A stretch of DNA of 64,000 nucleotides from Gadus chalcogrammus (GCF_026213295.1 NC_079418.1:2727887-2791886), one strand, 5' to 3'; positions 10,679 to 25,175 are shown, counted from the stretch's first letter. Translations and numbers: made by a program. Notes: generated by a model from the letters alone, not told the origin.

Positions 10679-13057
10679 GATGGCAACGTTCTACACCCGG
10701 TGTTTACAGGAGCTGCCGGCAATAAATATCAAAGATGTGCACCGTTTATGTCGGGAAAGAAAAACTCAGACAAATTGGAGAAGGGGTTTAGGTTGTATGC
10801 TGCAACCTACATTCACAGCTACGAAGGTAAGAAAACTACTTCTAACAGATGCTAGCTAGTAGCTACTGTCAAAGGCTAGTCTGTCAGTTAACTGTCACTT
10901 TCTAACGTGTCTTACGATGCAGTAACAGCAAATTCTAACAAGATTTCTTAACCAGTGTTTTATATCAGCCTTGATGTTTTTGCCTGTTGTGTTGAGTAAT
11001 ATTTGTTTAATTTATAGCCACAGTTTTGCGTATACAAAAGTAACGTTATGTAGCTAACTAACCTTACTTTCCATGTAGTCACTTGTTACAGATAGTGATG
11101 ATGCGTAACCCAGTACAATTGAAGCTTAATGAATTTGTATGTTATTTCATTCAGTGTCCAATAAAGACAAGCTAACAGGGCAGGTCAGCGTGAGAGCCTT
11201 GTGCTACAGGTCGATGAGGAAGAGCGAGGCACCACACAGTTTGAGTGTAGGCAGGATGCTGTGTTCATCCCTGTTCAGTGGGGTTTGTTCGGTTGAGCAG
11301 TAGCTAAGTGTAGTCCTCAAGGGCCACCAACTTGAATGTTTATCATGCCTCCCTTTTTTCCGCACACAATTTAATTTAGTCAAGGTAATGAGTACAAGAC
11401 TACAACTTTTCAATATTCAAGATATTTATTGTCGTTTGCAAAGCAGAAGTACAGGTACAGTGGAATAATTGTGTGATTCTTGGAGTCTGCTTTAAAAACA
11501 ATCACATCTTTATTTTAAGAGGGAGAGAATATAACAGTAAGCATTCAGGATGGTAGGCTTTTTCTAGCACAGTTCAAGTGCTTACCTTCATAACAACCAA
11601 TTGGTTGTTTACACCCATGATGCTGAGGTTATAATTTCTAATGATTTACCTTTTTCTCTTAGATCAAGCTTTGTGATTCATCCCCAGTGATGCTAAGTCA
11701 CCACCGCTGCTCCTGTGTGGCTGGCACTGTTCTGTGCAACCATTTAGCAGCATTATTGTTTCAGACAGCACACTATTCATTGTTGAATATTCCTGTCGTG
11801 CCCCCTGTGCAAAGCTGTACGGAGTCAGAGCAGCAATGGCACAAGCCGCGAACAATGGTAAGTTAAACTTTAATTACATTTTTTAATAGTCTTGATTTAA
11901 AGTGACCCCTCCATCAAGCATTTATTTTCTCAGGGAGTAAAGCCTGGACCAGTAAATACCATGGTTTTTACCAAACCTGTCCCAAATCAGATGGTCCAGA
12001 CTGGAGTTAGGTAATTTGCTTTGTTAAATGTAGTTCCCTGTGTTGCAAATACATGTTGCAATTTGTTAATTTCTTTGTAGGAGTGGATTCTACAGAGGCA
12101 TGGTTGGAGAATTGCCAGATCCCTGCCTACTTCGCGTAGAGGAGGCCTATGCGAAATTTAACCTGGAGGACAAGCCTCTTGTTTCTACAATGAACATGGG
12201 ACCTGGCAAGCCCATGGTAGAAACAGCCTTTGGGTTAGTGCAGAAGGGTAGCATGTTGTCATATCAGCAGCCTCCTGTGAAATCCCGCTTTATCACACCC
12301 CACCACAATACACCACCAACACCCCGTCTGCCTCTGTAGGGTTATGACATCTTACTGTCCCAATGTCCATTTGTGTGCTCAGAAGAAGAGCTGCTAAATC
12401 TGCAAAGTCTTTCTGTCACCATGGCAATGGCCCACAAAATTGAGGAGGCTACACGTGAGCAAAGCTCCTGCTCCGAGTGGCACCTGCTCCGCTGACCCAG
12501 AGTGACCACCTCTAGGTTTCGTGAGGTGTGCCATGTCAGAGGCCAGAGCTCTGCAGAGGCATTAGCAGAGCGCATCATTAAGGGCACACGGCAGACAGCA
12601 GACATGAGGAGAGGTGCTGAGATGGAGCCTGCAGTAGCAGCTGAGTACAGTCAGCTGATGAACGTCAACTACTCACCCTGTGGTCTTGTCATTCATCCGT
12701 CTAACCCCTGGTTTGCTTCCTCCCTGGATGGAATTGTTTTTGACCCCAACGAATACCCTCAATTTGGCCTTGTTGAATTTAAATGCCCCAATGTCCACAA
12801 CTTTGTGGACTGCAAATATTTGAAAATGGAGGGTGGTTCGCCACAACTTAAAAAGAGCCTCTTATTATTGGCAAGTCCAAGGCCAGCTGCTCATAACTGG
12901 AATGCAGTGGTGCGACTTTGTTGTGTGGGCGCAGGAAGACTACGTAGTGCAGAGAATCTATGTTGAGCCAGAAGTGCAGAGCGCAATTCGAGAAAAGGCA
13001 GACCATTTCTTTTTCTACTATTACATGCCTAGCTACCTGCGTCTTAAGAAAATGTAA
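10679..13057 (+). pseudogene. SWIM zinc-finger / YqaJ-like nuclease gene of the ISL2EU element, broken
   Basis: Exon-like pieces are 10679-10826 (ATFYTRCLQELPAINIKDV..., frame change after about residue 25), 11663-11851, 11934-12010 and 12068-13057, joined by GT-AG introns. The second piece holds a SWIM zinc finger (RCSCVAGTVLCNH, C-x-C...C-x-H). The last piece holds the YqaJ / lambda-exonuclease-like PD-(D/E)XK core: SSLDGIVFDP, then EFKCP, then YYWQVQGQLLITG. In-frame stops lie at 12337 (TAG) and 12493 (TGA), and a 1-nt shift occurs between about 12830 and 12860. A real product would be a DNA-processing nuclease assisting the transposase; that role is inferred. Confidence 0.8.
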
Positions 13058-13415
13058 AAAACATTACCCAAGATTAGATTAGCTTAAATCAGTTAACTCA
13101 CAAGCAGTCTCATCTCACCTTCACCAGCAGTCTTACCTCACATTGGCCAGCAACTCACCGTCAACCAAACAACCAGAAGTGCCGTTTCTTCCTGGAAATG
13201 TCAATGAGACCATGTAATCACCATAAATATATTTTATTCTCAGCAATTGCATTATTTATTTTTGTAAAATGGGAAATCAAATGCATATGAAAATCCAAAC
13301 ATTAACTGCACGTAATTCAAGTGTTCTGAACATTTAAACAGTCAATCTTTACTTACTTCCTAGCAGACAGATCTACTGCATTTTCATGAAAGGCAATAAT
13401 ATTGTCTTTATTTAA

Positions 13416-14487
13416 TCACTTAACCCATTTTTTGACGAGTGCCTTGTTTTGGTAATTTGACAGCAGACAGGCAACTGCAAATATTTCATTGATATTGTAC
13501 GCATGTGACAGGGTGATGGTGCCATCAAAAAGCCGGTTCTCCTTTATCCTCCGAATGACACTCTCTACGTGCACCCGCAATCTGGCTATGGCCTGTGTCT
13601 CCTTCACCTGGCATGCTGGCATCTGTTTGTTTTTTGACAGAAAGGGTGGGCAGTAAACTTTGCTTTTGCAGCAATCACTGATTACGAAGCCTTTATCGAC
13701 CATTACTGCCATGTTTTCTGTCAGCAATTCAGCGATTCCTGACTGTTTGAACATTTCCTTGTCGCAAACTGAACCACCATTCAATCCGGAAATGAATGTC
13801 ACTGCACCATGTGGGGCTATTCCAACCAAGCCTTTCATGGTGCAGTGGGATTTGTACGTAGAGTACATCTCACTTTGAAGGAGGGGTGAGGATGGGGTTT
13901 GGCATCTAAGCTCTGTGCAATCAAGAATTACCTGGGTGTCCGGGTAATCACGGAATTTCTCCGGGAGGTAAGCCTGTACCTCTGCAGGTGTGAGCCAAAT
14001 ACAAATAGACCCTAGTGCTGTGGCCAGAAAACAAGTCCATGTGGCAATGATGCGGCTCACTGTGGACTGGTGAATTCTAAAGCGATTTGCCAGGTCCTCT
14101 TCAATCCAGCCGAAAGATAGTTCAGAAAAAGAAAGAGTTCATCTATGGGCTGGAGCAGCTGTCTCTGAGAGGAAAATAAAAAAAGGATAGCTCAAACAAA
14201 TACAAATGCAATGAAATCACGTATAATTACATCTGTAACTACTTATAAAGTACCGTTGATGCACGTGCAGGTGCGACCACTTCTTCTTTTTTCTGGGCAG
14301 CTGATTTGGCTCTGGATACACAGACCATCTTGTATAGACAAGGCTCGATCAAAGACCAAAATGCCATCAGGTGGTCGTAGCTGGCAAATCTATTCACAAA
14401 AGACACCGCATAATTTTTTTTTAAATCTTGAAAAGTATACATTGTTACCAAAATAATGTCAACAGTAACTACTAAGATTACGATTTT

Positions 14488-14528
<41 letters not shown>

Positions 14529-15969
14529 TTGAGTGGCAGGGTGACCTGTATTTCACCCATATACCTGTTTCAGCCTCAGTCACCTCACTTTAACCTGTAT
14601 TGTGACTTGGGCCAGTACGCAACGGTTGCTCTACCGGATGGCACCGTAACTAATCCCTGGCACTCGGCTGACAGAAAGGTTTGTTTAGTTTCCTCTTTGG
14701 GTGCATTTTAATAACTGCCCCAACTTCCTTTAAGACGACCTGATGTGTCTGGATATCCAATGCCCTAATGTGGTCTCTGTGCTCTTTCTTTTTAGAGTAG
14801 TGTTCCTGTCGGGGATGTATCATTGGGAGGCGCTGTTTGGTGGTTTGCTGTGCACTTGCATGCAGATAAGTAGGGTGTTACCTGCTCAATTCATACATTT
14901 TTACAATTATTTAATAGTATTTTTGTTCTAGGACCCGCATTGGTGGAGCTGGAGACGGTCACATTCTGGCGCTGTCGCTTCAGTGCTCCCATTTTCCTCT
15001 CCTCTCTGACTTTTTCCAATTATTTAAAAATAAACTTTTGTAGACTTTAACTGGCAACGTCTCTTTACACAAATCTGTATTATAAATGTTTTTTTCTGAA
15101 CTATTGATGCGGTCACATTCAAATATATAAATTCTGATAAGACATGGACATTCCCAACTCCTGTCCTGAATTACACCATCTCTCAACATGACACTACTTG
15201 TGTGCTATTTATCATTCACATAGACCTATTAAGAAGTAATTTGGTACAGTACTATAAATTAATCTAACATAAAGCTATTGTCCCTGCATGGCACATATCC
15301 CCGTCACTTAGGGACAAAGCTAATATCACATAGGCTAATATCACATAGGCTAATACAAAAAATGGAAATGACTTCCCTGGTGTAAAATCGTATGTCTGCG
15401 TCGGAGCCAGCAAACCGTTGCAGTCCAAAATCTCGCTGGAGACGTAACTCCTGTAGCTCCTTTCTCAGCTCCTCTACTTCATTTGTGACGCTTTCAGCAG
15501 CGGATGCTGCCATATCCATGGCAGCCGGTTCTGGGACAGAGCAGTAGTCGTGATCTTTGAAACGTTGATCAACTTCATCTTCCGGAGGGGCAGCCTCGAC
15601 GAACCGATCCACTCTATCCCACACGCCGCGCCTTGGGGTTGCGACCGTATATTGGTTCCACTCAAAAAGGGTTGGTACGGCACCTTTTGCAAGTCTCCTT
15701 CTACCCTGAGGAGTAGTTGGCTCAATCAACTTGTCGGGACTAAAGTGTCTGCTACAGACCTTGGAGTGAGTGGTGATGACATATGCATCCCGGCGTATGT
15801 TCACAATCCATCGACTCCTCACGTCAGTTTGGCTCGGAAAGCCAAAAAAACTTAATACCCTGTTGAATTTTGCTGACGCTGTACAGTGGGGGACACAGCA
15901 GTGCTCTGCGTAGGTTGTCTCCTGCCTCTGAAAAGGTCCATTTGTTAGATGTTTGCGGTCTTGATCCAT
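13416..15969 (-). pseudogene. THAP-DDE transposase gene of the ISL2EU element, frameshifted
   Basis: Exon 1 (15969 down to about 15385) encodes a THAP domain: CCVPHCTASAK, W-x-V, C-x2-H as CSRHF, then AVPTLF. An acidic/coiled linker with repeated EELRKELQELR follows. Exon 2 starts at 14389 after an AG and encodes FASYDHLMAFW. Exon 3 (about 14165-13416) holds a DDE_Tnp_4 catalytic core with Asp in VILDCTE, Asp in VMVDKGF and Glu in HVESVIRRIKEN. Near 14125-14100 the frame shifts between NYLS and GWIEEDLANRF, so the copy cannot give full-length protein. It would bind element ends and cut DNA in the nucleus. An (AT)n run (about 14492-14520) sits in intron 1. Confidence 0.85.
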
Positions 15970-16084
15970 GTTTACAGTATCAAAGTCAGCAGGCTAGCGC
16001 GATAAACACACAGACCGGAAGCAACCAAGCTGTATTATTTGAAACAGGAAGTACGTCACACAGCTTAGTGCATACACCCTATTG

Positions 16085-17318
16085 CAGGTACGTACTCACG
16101 TGCTCGCAAGTCTGTGCTTGAAGTACGGACTTGCCAAGTACGTGCTTGCAAGTCATGGAGTCCGTAGTACGCGTGCTAGGAATTGAGAAACGGCCAAAGT
16201 CTGAACACTACAAACGCTAGGAAGCACTCGAGCTAGCACTCTATTCTCATCTCCATAGGACGCAACTAGCAAGGATGCGTCCTAGCAAGGCTGCAGCCTT
16301 CACTTTGGGAAACAGCCGCGAGCCACCTCCGATGCATGCTCGGTGAAACGGCGAGATCGAGCATGCATCAAGAACACTTCCGGGTTTTACGACAGTACTC
16401 GCATGATGCGTGCTTCGAATTGGAACAGTGCTCGGGCAACGACTGATGACGTTTCACGAGTCCACAAGCACACGAGCACGCACTAGTACGCGAATTGAGA
16501 AACGGCCACAGTTTCTGTTGTGTTTTATTTGTCGTTCCGTAATCCCATTGAAACGGAAACCGGAACCGGAACCGGATATGTTTATATTTGGTTGTAGTCT
16601 TATCGCTCGGTTCTCCGGATCAACAGTAGGGCTAGAACCGAGTGAAAAGACTACAACCAACCTCCCTTGATATATTTGATTTAGCCTATTTCACAGATTT
16701 GAGTTGAAATTGACTTAAACTTGAAACACTTTTTGTAATTTATGTTAAGTGTCTGGTTACCATGAATATTGGCAAATTTGATATAAAACTTTGTCAAGAT
16801 ATTTTGATTTGTGATCGTTATTGTGATTTATGGTCCAAACTTTTTCATAGATGCAAGTTGTAAAAGTAGCCTAAAACTAACACTGTTAGTAACTTGTGTT
16901 TGTTATGGATGCCCTTTAACTTGTTGAAGAAACAATGTATTTCAAAGTTTTGGTAAATAAAGAAAGAAATAACTTTTTCATATTCACAGTGTTTAAATGT
17001 TCTTCAGTATACAAAATCATCATAGAAACTTGTTTTTATACCAATGTCGATATCGGTAAATATCGGTTATCGGCCGTGACAGCAATTTTAATATCGGATA
17101 TCGGTATCGGTCAAAATGTTCATATCGGTGCATCCCTAGAACCCAGGGTGACGCTCACTTCCGGGTTGGCCAACATACGTCATCCCTCCACCACTCTATA
17201 CTGTAAAAACACATGTTCAAGTTGAAGGATAATGCATGAATTTATTCTTTACTCTGCCATTTATACATTTATACAGGCATACAAGTCTTTTGGCCATGGT
17301 GGATCCAGATCTGTTCAG
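16085..17318. other. Patchwork of repeat fragments
   Basis: The 16-mer AATTGAGAAACGGCCA occurs at about 16181 and 16494 beside ACG/TGC-rich palindromic sequence (CGTACTTG/CAAGTACG blocks), like one end of a fish MITE. A foldback lies at about 16577-16667 (TTGGTTGTAGTCTTATCGCT against the complement of AGTGAAAAGACTACAACCAA). At about 17042-17140 a string of ATATCGG units ends ATCGGTGCATCCCTAG, a familiar hAT-type terminal sequence in vertebrates. No gene seen. Confidence 0.45.
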
Positions 17319-18500
17319 GGCCCCGTTTCCCGATATCGATGGATATTCGCTTGTAAGATCATTCTCTCGATGGATCTTTCGAACCATCGATAATTTCTTT
17401 GGAGCGTTTCCCGAAACTGCTCTTAACGTAAACGCGCATTCGCTGCACTCACGACGATGGTAGGATTGTACCTGTCCACTGACATGGTGCTGAAACGGGC
17501 TATGACGCAGGGGGAGACGCAGGAATGTCGGAGGAAAATGGGGTTAAAAAGGGTTAAAATATCTCCCCATCAAGGCCAACAGAGTAGCCTACGAAAAGAA
17601 TAGATTGCAATAATATGAATGCTAAAGATATTAAAACACAATTGATTAAGCCTAGGCCGACATATATATCAGTCCTAATCCTGAGCGCACGATCGGGAGG
17701 TGGAAGTTGCGCTTTAGATGCCTTCACAAGTCCAGCGGAGGGCTCCAGTTTTCGCCGGCCAAGTCATGCGCTGTGATATGTGTGACAGCTATGTTGCACA
17801 ACATTCCAGCTAAGGCTGGGGTAGCTTTGGTTGAACCGGAGGACATTGAGGACGATGGCGACGAGGAAGATCGGTGTGAGGACGGCCTCCCTCATAACTA
17901 CGCGGCTGGTTTTCATACACGTCGAAGAGTGATTGAGACTTTTTTTTAACCCCCTCCACCCTCCCACATGTCACTAAACATTCCCGTCAACGTGACCAAT
18001 CCCCACCATATCCCAGCCTTTTGCCCTTTGCATTTTTTTAATATTTTTATAATTAATATTTATTATTTTTTTATTTTATTTTTTTTTACATTATTTTAGG
18101 CTACGTTTTATGAGTAGCCTATGTCAGTCTGCACAAACCCCCCCGACTTCCTCTCACACATTTTAAGTGCCCTGCCTGCTCAAACATTTCCTGGACTGTC
18201 TCTCTCAAACTAAGAACATAATGGCCCACATTAGGCTCAGACGCACGTGATACACCATTACCAATGTGTTATAATAAAACGCATCCAATACTATGTCCGC
18301 TGGTTACGCCACTGAGGCTATAGTAGGCTAACGAGGCTCTTAGCGTACTACGAGTACCCTGGAGCACTCATTAGCTACGAGCGTTTTCAAGACGTTCGTT
18401 ACCAAGGATGCTTTCGGGAAACTGTGTGAAAACTGTACGATGCTCGTACGACCCACTCTGCGATCCACTTACGCTAAAGATGCTTTCAGGAAACGGGGCC
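17319..18500 (+). mobile_element. Non-autonomous PIF/Harbinger element with a HARBI1 remnant
   Basis: The perfect 12-bp terminal inverted repeats GGCCCCGTTTCC / GGAAACGGGGCC are flanked by CAG on both sides (17316-17318 and 18501-18503). Inside, about 17680-17946 encodes the C-terminal end of a HARBI1-like transposase (RFRCLHKSSGGLQFSP...VTAMLHNI plus an acidic tail). The catalytic Asp residues are gone. Subterminal copies of the GTTTCCCGAAAC / TTTCGGGAAACTG motif lie near 17407 and 18412. Confidence 0.85.
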
Positions 18501-18698
18501 CAGGAGCATTTCAGCACCTCAGGCAACAGCGCAGGGTTGCCAGGTCCTGCAAAAAACGTCCTGCCCACATACTGTTCAAAATCCACCCAAAATGTCTAGA
18601 AGCAGCCCAAATAAAAAAGATATTCCATTTTGGCCAATGTTTTGAGAGTAATAATATTTGAGGAAATATTTTTTGTTGTTGTTTTAGCAGCGAAATGC

Positions 18699-20661
<1,963 letters not shown>

Positions 20662-20848
20662 GGCTGTTTTAGTGATGTGGTTGACATGGTGTGAATGAGA
20701 GGAGGGATAAGGCTGTGTTAGTGATGTGGTTGACATGGTGTGAATGAGAGGAGGGATAAGGCTGTTTTAGTGATGTGGTTGACATGGTGTGAATGAGAGG
20801 AGGGATAAGGCTGTTTTAATGATGTGGTTGACTTGATGTGGTTGTCTG
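20662..20848. repeat. 49-bp tandem repeat, about 3.5 copies
   Basis: Units starting GGCTGTKTTAGTGATGTGG begin at 20662, 20711, 20760 and 20809, and the last unit is partial. The array directly follows the LINE stop codon, so it may be that element's 3' UTR or an expansion at the junction with the NLR intron. Confidence 0.9.
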
Positions 20849-20863
20849 ATCTTGTTTATCTAG

Positions 20864-20980
20864 GAGAGTCCGGCAGCAGAGAGCAGACTCCCCTGGACCC
20901 AGCTGTATCTCCATGAAGAGTGACCAATCTATGGATCATCCTCCTCTCCTTAAAGATGGACGCCCCTCCAGAGAGGAGAG
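20864..20980 (+). pseudogene. NLR N-terminal repeat exon
   Basis: A 117-nt exon between a TTTATCTAG acceptor and a GTAGGAG donor, with 1 + 38x3 + 2 phase. It encodes SPGPSCISMKSDQSMDHPP... ending SREER, the short repeat found N-terminal to the FISNA-NACHT domains of teleost NLRC3/NLRP12-like proteins. It is open and could still be spliced. Confidence 0.8.
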
Positions 20981-21100
20981 GTAGGAGTATTAAACAGACG
21001 ATGACAACAGAACAGTTGGCTGTTATCAGAGTCTACTGATGCTCTCTCTCACAATCAATCATTAACTAACTGAAGAGGATTACTGGTTTACCTGTACTCC

Positions 21101-21221
<121 letters not shown>

Positions 21222-21254
21222 GCCATTTACCAATAAATCATCCACAAGCAGATA

Positions 21255-21430
21255 GGATACAATCAACTTTATGAATCCAAGACGGGGGGAATCACTTGTT
21301 ATTATAGCTCAAGATTAAAAAATACAGCGAAAGAGAAATTAAGTGACAAATAAAAATGCAAAATACATAAAGAAAATGTAATAAAGATAGAAAACGTTGA
21401 ATAATAACTAAATAAATACAATTACACAGA
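21255..21430 (-). mobile_element. LINE 3'-tail fragment
   Basis: CAACTTTATGAATCCAAGAC and the following AT-rich stretch read on the minus strand as a CR1/L2-type LINE 3' end (GATT..ATAAAGTTG). No RT sequence is left. Confidence 0.4.
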
Positions 21431-21839
21431 ATACTTGCGCAGTATCATTTTAAACATAATTGCAGACAATAATATTCTCTCTCTCTCTCTCCCTCTATCT
21501 CCTCCCCTTGTATGTTTACTGTGTGTGTTTATGTTTACTGTGAAAAAAACAGAAAACCAGACCAGAGGCCTGTTTCAGGTAGCTGGTTTACCATACTCTG
21601 AGTTTAATCCTGCGCTCTGAGTTGGTTGACTCAGAGTTCAGGGTTGAAAAGCAACTCTGGGTTTTCGGTTTCAGAACAGGTGATCAGCGTTGGGTTAATC
21701 AACTCTGAGTATGTTCACTCTGGGTTGAGGGCGTGCCTGTTGACTATGAAGAGCCATCATCAATGGATCTCTGATAACATGATCAAACATGGACCAAAAG
21801 CGTAGATCCACTTACTTTTCCCCCACGTAATTGGAAATT

Positions 21840-22025
21840 CGAATGAACGTGTATGCCGAGCAGTTACCCATTTTAACAAAAAAAAGCAATACCGCCGCGG
21901 CAGCGAGAGCGCGAGAGAGAGCTTGGCAGGAAATAGCTGAACAAGTCAATGCGTGAGTCAAATAAATTAGTAAAATAAAATAAAATAAGAGGAAAGTTTA
22001 ATATCTTCCACTTATCAATATGTAA

Positions 22026-22113
<88 letters not shown>

Positions 22114-22880
22114 AATTTACGCAACCCCGAGTTGCCCCACGAGGACTTGGCAGCAAATGAAGTACAAAAATATAGTTTAAACGGGTAAACTAATGTTTAA
22201 TTGAAATCAAATCAATTGTGCTGTTTTGCCTGCTCTACCTAATTTAACAGCTATGTTCAACATGTATTATATATTTGTATACTATATTTAAGCAGTAAAT
22301 GTAAGTAGTAGGCCTACATTTCCCAGCCACCCCAACACTGCCAATATTTAATAGGATTTAGATATATTAGAAGGCTACACCTAGGCAAAATGCATTATAA
22401 ATATATATGTGTCTTCAAAATAGCGCTTACTGAATATTAGGGTAACATTTTCCTCCATGTTAGCAAATCGAAAAAATGCAGAGGCCCGGCAGACTGGAGG
22501 GGGTCCACCACCTGCAGCCCTCACAGAGGCTGAGGAGATAGCCCTCAGCCAACAGAGTATGCGTCCTGTGGCTGAGGGCATCCCTGGGGGGAGCTCCTCT
22601 GATCCCCCCCACCCCCCAAGATAGAAGTGCCTTTACAGTATAACAGGTTGGTTATTCAAAATAATTAAATATCTACACGCAACCCAGCGCGTTGCAAATT
22701 AGATGGGGCAATATTCTGGCTCAAGTAATAATTGCACTGTCTAATCATCTGCTTCCAGTTACTGATGGCGTCATCGCCCTACTTGAACCAGATGCCCTCA
22801 CCAACCTCCATGCAATTGTAACAATTCAAAAGATGCAAAAGGATGCTTTGGAGATCCAAATTTTGGAATATAAGTTATAG
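21840..22880 (+). pseudogene. Myb/SANT-like DNA-binding protein gene of Harbinger A, decayed
   Basis: Coding-like pieces are LTKKSNTAAAARARERAWQE (to a GCG/TGA near 21950, probably a splice site), ANRKNAEARQTGGGPPPAAL (about 22462-22620), and a C-terminal helical piece (22700-22880). These match the second protein of animal Harbinger elements, a SANT-like partner that brings the transposase to DNA. A (GT)n tract (22029-22111) lies in the first intron. No complete frame can be assembled. Confidence 0.55.
22029..22111. repeat. (GT)n microsatellite
   Basis: About 83 bp of GT inside Harbinger A. Confidence 0.95.
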
Positions 22881-23210
22881 GTGGGTGAGGTGCAAACTGG
22901 GATAGGCTAATGTTCCCTGCTCTAAAAACATACCCAATATAAATGACTTTTTTTTTTGTTGTGCTTTCAGGAAATAAAAAAATCCTCATAATAAGTAGAT
23001 TGTCATTATTAGAACACGGGCTGTGGTGGGACAAGTTATTTTGTTGAACAGTTTACTCAAAGGGTTTGACTTCAGTGAACAATGCAGACGATTATGCTGA
23101 GCATGTGCATGTAGAGAAGAACAGCATCTGGTTAAAAGCAGTACCAGGGTCTTTTCTGCCTTGCATTCTTAAAATGAGTTTCTTGACTTGCAGCAGTTAT
23201 AGGTCCGTGG

Positions 23211-23633
23211 TTAGTCAGCTACTCTGATCATGGGAAAGCCACAACGTTGAAGTGACTGTAGTAGCCTACAGAGCGGATGGGATGCACGGGGCGGATCATT
23301 CTGCACATGCGTTAATTGCGAAAAAAAAAAAAAAAAAAAACTTAAAGCATGCCCCCGGTGCGTTTGACAGTTAACATGGGGGCTGAGAAGGTGGTCTAAA
23401 TAAATGATAGATTGCGCTGAAAAACGATAGCGCTCGTGAAGAAAATGATCAGGAAAATAAAGTATATCCAACCGGGGTCTTAATAATCGTTCCTCACGGA
23501 GATTCCTTCTGAGGATCGCAGCCTCTACGTCCACAGGCTCTCGTAGAAAAGGACATGCCATTTCTAACACTTCCTTCTGTCGGAGAGCTGCCTTCAGCCT
23601 TATAGACAACAAACTCAGAGTAGGTCTAACCAC
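23211..23633 (-). pseudogene. HARBI1-like transposase N-terminal fragment (Harbinger A)
   Basis: Encodes ACPFLREPVDVEAAILRRNL followed by RPRLDILYFPDHFLHERYRF, the conserved N-terminus of fish HARBI1-like transposases, up to THRGHALS. It then runs into a poly-T/A tract and unrelated sequence. No catalytic residues are present, so this is a truncated gene. Confidence 0.75.
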
Positions 23634-23822
23634 CTCCCGAGCAGGTTAGGTCCACGGCGTATGTTGCCGCAGCAACTAACTCTCGGTTGCGCTGAACCTG
23701 CTTCCTGAAACGGAAAACCCAGAGTTTCCACTAACTCAGAGTGAACAAACTCGGGGTTGCCTCAAAACCAGCTACCTGAAACGATAGTTACGTATGTAAC
23801 TACGGTTCTATGAATCCTGGAT

Positions 23823-23968
23823 GACCGCCAGAGGCGGTGCTTTAAGCACTGGATTTATCCGTCTCGCGCATGCGCAGTTCGAGTACCTAATGTCAACAAA
23901 GTCACCTGTGACCCCTGATGAGCTCCGGACAGCCTATATCTTCCGGTGACATCAGAGGATCTGTTCCT
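23823..23968. repeat. DIRS left inverted terminal repeat
   Basis: Matches the reverse complement of 29461-29606. It includes the palindromic GACCGCCAGAGGCGGTGC and the GCGCATGCGC motif. The divergent outer end is 23788-23822. Confidence 0.9.
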
Positions 23969-24011
23969 GCAGAATCTTCTCGCGAGTACACAAGGATTCT
24001 GAGTGACAGAG

Positions 24012-24115
24012 CGCTCTGGCGGTCATCCAGGATTCATAGAACCGTAGTTACATACGTAACTATCGTTCTATTTCATCCTTACTGACCGCCAGAGGCGGTG
24101 CTTTAAGCACTGGAT
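24012..24115. repeat. DIRS internal complementary region (ICR)
   Basis: The first half is complementary to the left outer end (23788-23836). The second half is complementary to the right outer end (29574-29624). The join at about ACTATCGTTCTA marks the circle-junction sequence. This is the diagnostic DIRS arrangement. Confidence 0.9.
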
Positions 24116-24156
24116 GGCTCCTACCAACAAGGTCACGAGGAACTCCAACACCTACC

Positions 24157-25150
24157 TCATTGAGAGGGAACGGCAGAGTCAGGCAACAGGACCACGGCCA
24201 ACGAATGGGGAGTGGCAACGTTCACCCGGTAGAACCTGGAGAAGGTACATGGTGATGTCCATGATGCTGCATCACAGATGTCTTCCAGGGGCACGCCCCG
24301 CAGGGCAGCCCATGACGTTGAGACAGCCCTGGTAGAGTGGCACCTGACCCCGGATGGCAGGGGGTGACCACCTCCTTTATAGGCATGGGTGATGACGTCC
24401 ACAACCCAATGAGACAACCGCTGCTTGGAGAGAGCACAGCCCCTCCTAGGACCACCATAGCAGAGGAAGAGCTGGTCCGAGCGTCTAATGCCTGCGGTCG
24501 CAGCTACGTACGCTCTCAGAGCTCGCACAGGACACAGCAGTTTGAACCTGTCCTCCCCTTCCGAGGCGACAAATTGTGCCAGGCGGACAGGTCGGTTGAG
24601 GTTCGATGATGACAGAACCTTCGGGAGGAAAGCTGGATTCGGCCACAGGGTAACCCCTGAGCCATCCGAGTTCCACCTCAGACATGAGTCACTCACGGAC
24701 AGAGCATGAAGCTCCCCGACGCGCTTCGCTGACGCGATGGCGAGGAGAAAGGCAGTCTTAGTGGAGACCCACTTCAGCTCCACCTGAGCCAGGGGTTCAA
24801 AAGGAGGCAAGCATAAGGCATTGAGCACCAGGTGCAGATCCCATGCTGGGGCACGCTGTGCTCGTGGGGGTCGTAACCGCAACGCCCCCTTCAAAAAAAG
24901 GGACACCAATCTGTGGCCCCCCACTGTGTCATTGTCTACCCGAGCATGTCTCGAGGAGATGGCTGCCACGTATACCCTCAGAGTAGCTGGGGCCCGGCCG
25001 CCATCCAGGAGTGACTGGAGGAACTCCAAAATCATTGGAACTGAACAATGCACAGGGTCCTCAGCCCTGTCTGAACACCATGCCGTAAATAGCTGCCACC
25101 TATTCTCATACTGCGCCCGGGTAGAAGGCGCCCTGGCGTTCAGTATGGTA
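24157..25150 (-). CDS. DIRS tyrosine recombinase (YR)
   Basis: About 330 residues from LNARAPSTRAQY to the C-terminus. It is open with no stop, in a frame that continues upstream in overlap with the RT frame. The start codon is not certain. Core residues visible are Arg in ASAKRVGEL (box I), His-x-x-Arg in CHSTRAV (box II) and the candidate nucleophile Tyr in FSRFYRVNV. It would integrate the circular DNA intermediate by site-specific recombination, replacing the DDE integrase of LTR retrotransposons. This is why DIRS elements leave no target duplication. Confidence 0.88.
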
Positions 25151-25175
25151 TTGCAGACACCGTCTGAGCACTCCG

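Larger units (their letters stand above)
10613..16084. mobile_element. ISL2EU-type DNA transposon (two convergent genes), decayed
   Basis: The element is bounded by imperfect inverted repeats. The left end near 10613 has CAATAGG...TGCAC, ACTTCCTG, TAATACAGCT and GCTTCCGGT. The same motifs occur in the same order on the minus strand inward from 16084. Between them a plus-strand SWIM/YqaJ gene converges on a minus-strand THAP plus DDE transposase gene. From family knowledge, ISL2EU transposons pair a THAP/DDE transposase with a YqaJ-nuclease protein. Both genes carry stops or frameshifts, so the copy is inactive. Exact termini and target duplication are uncertain by a few bases. Confidence 0.75.
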
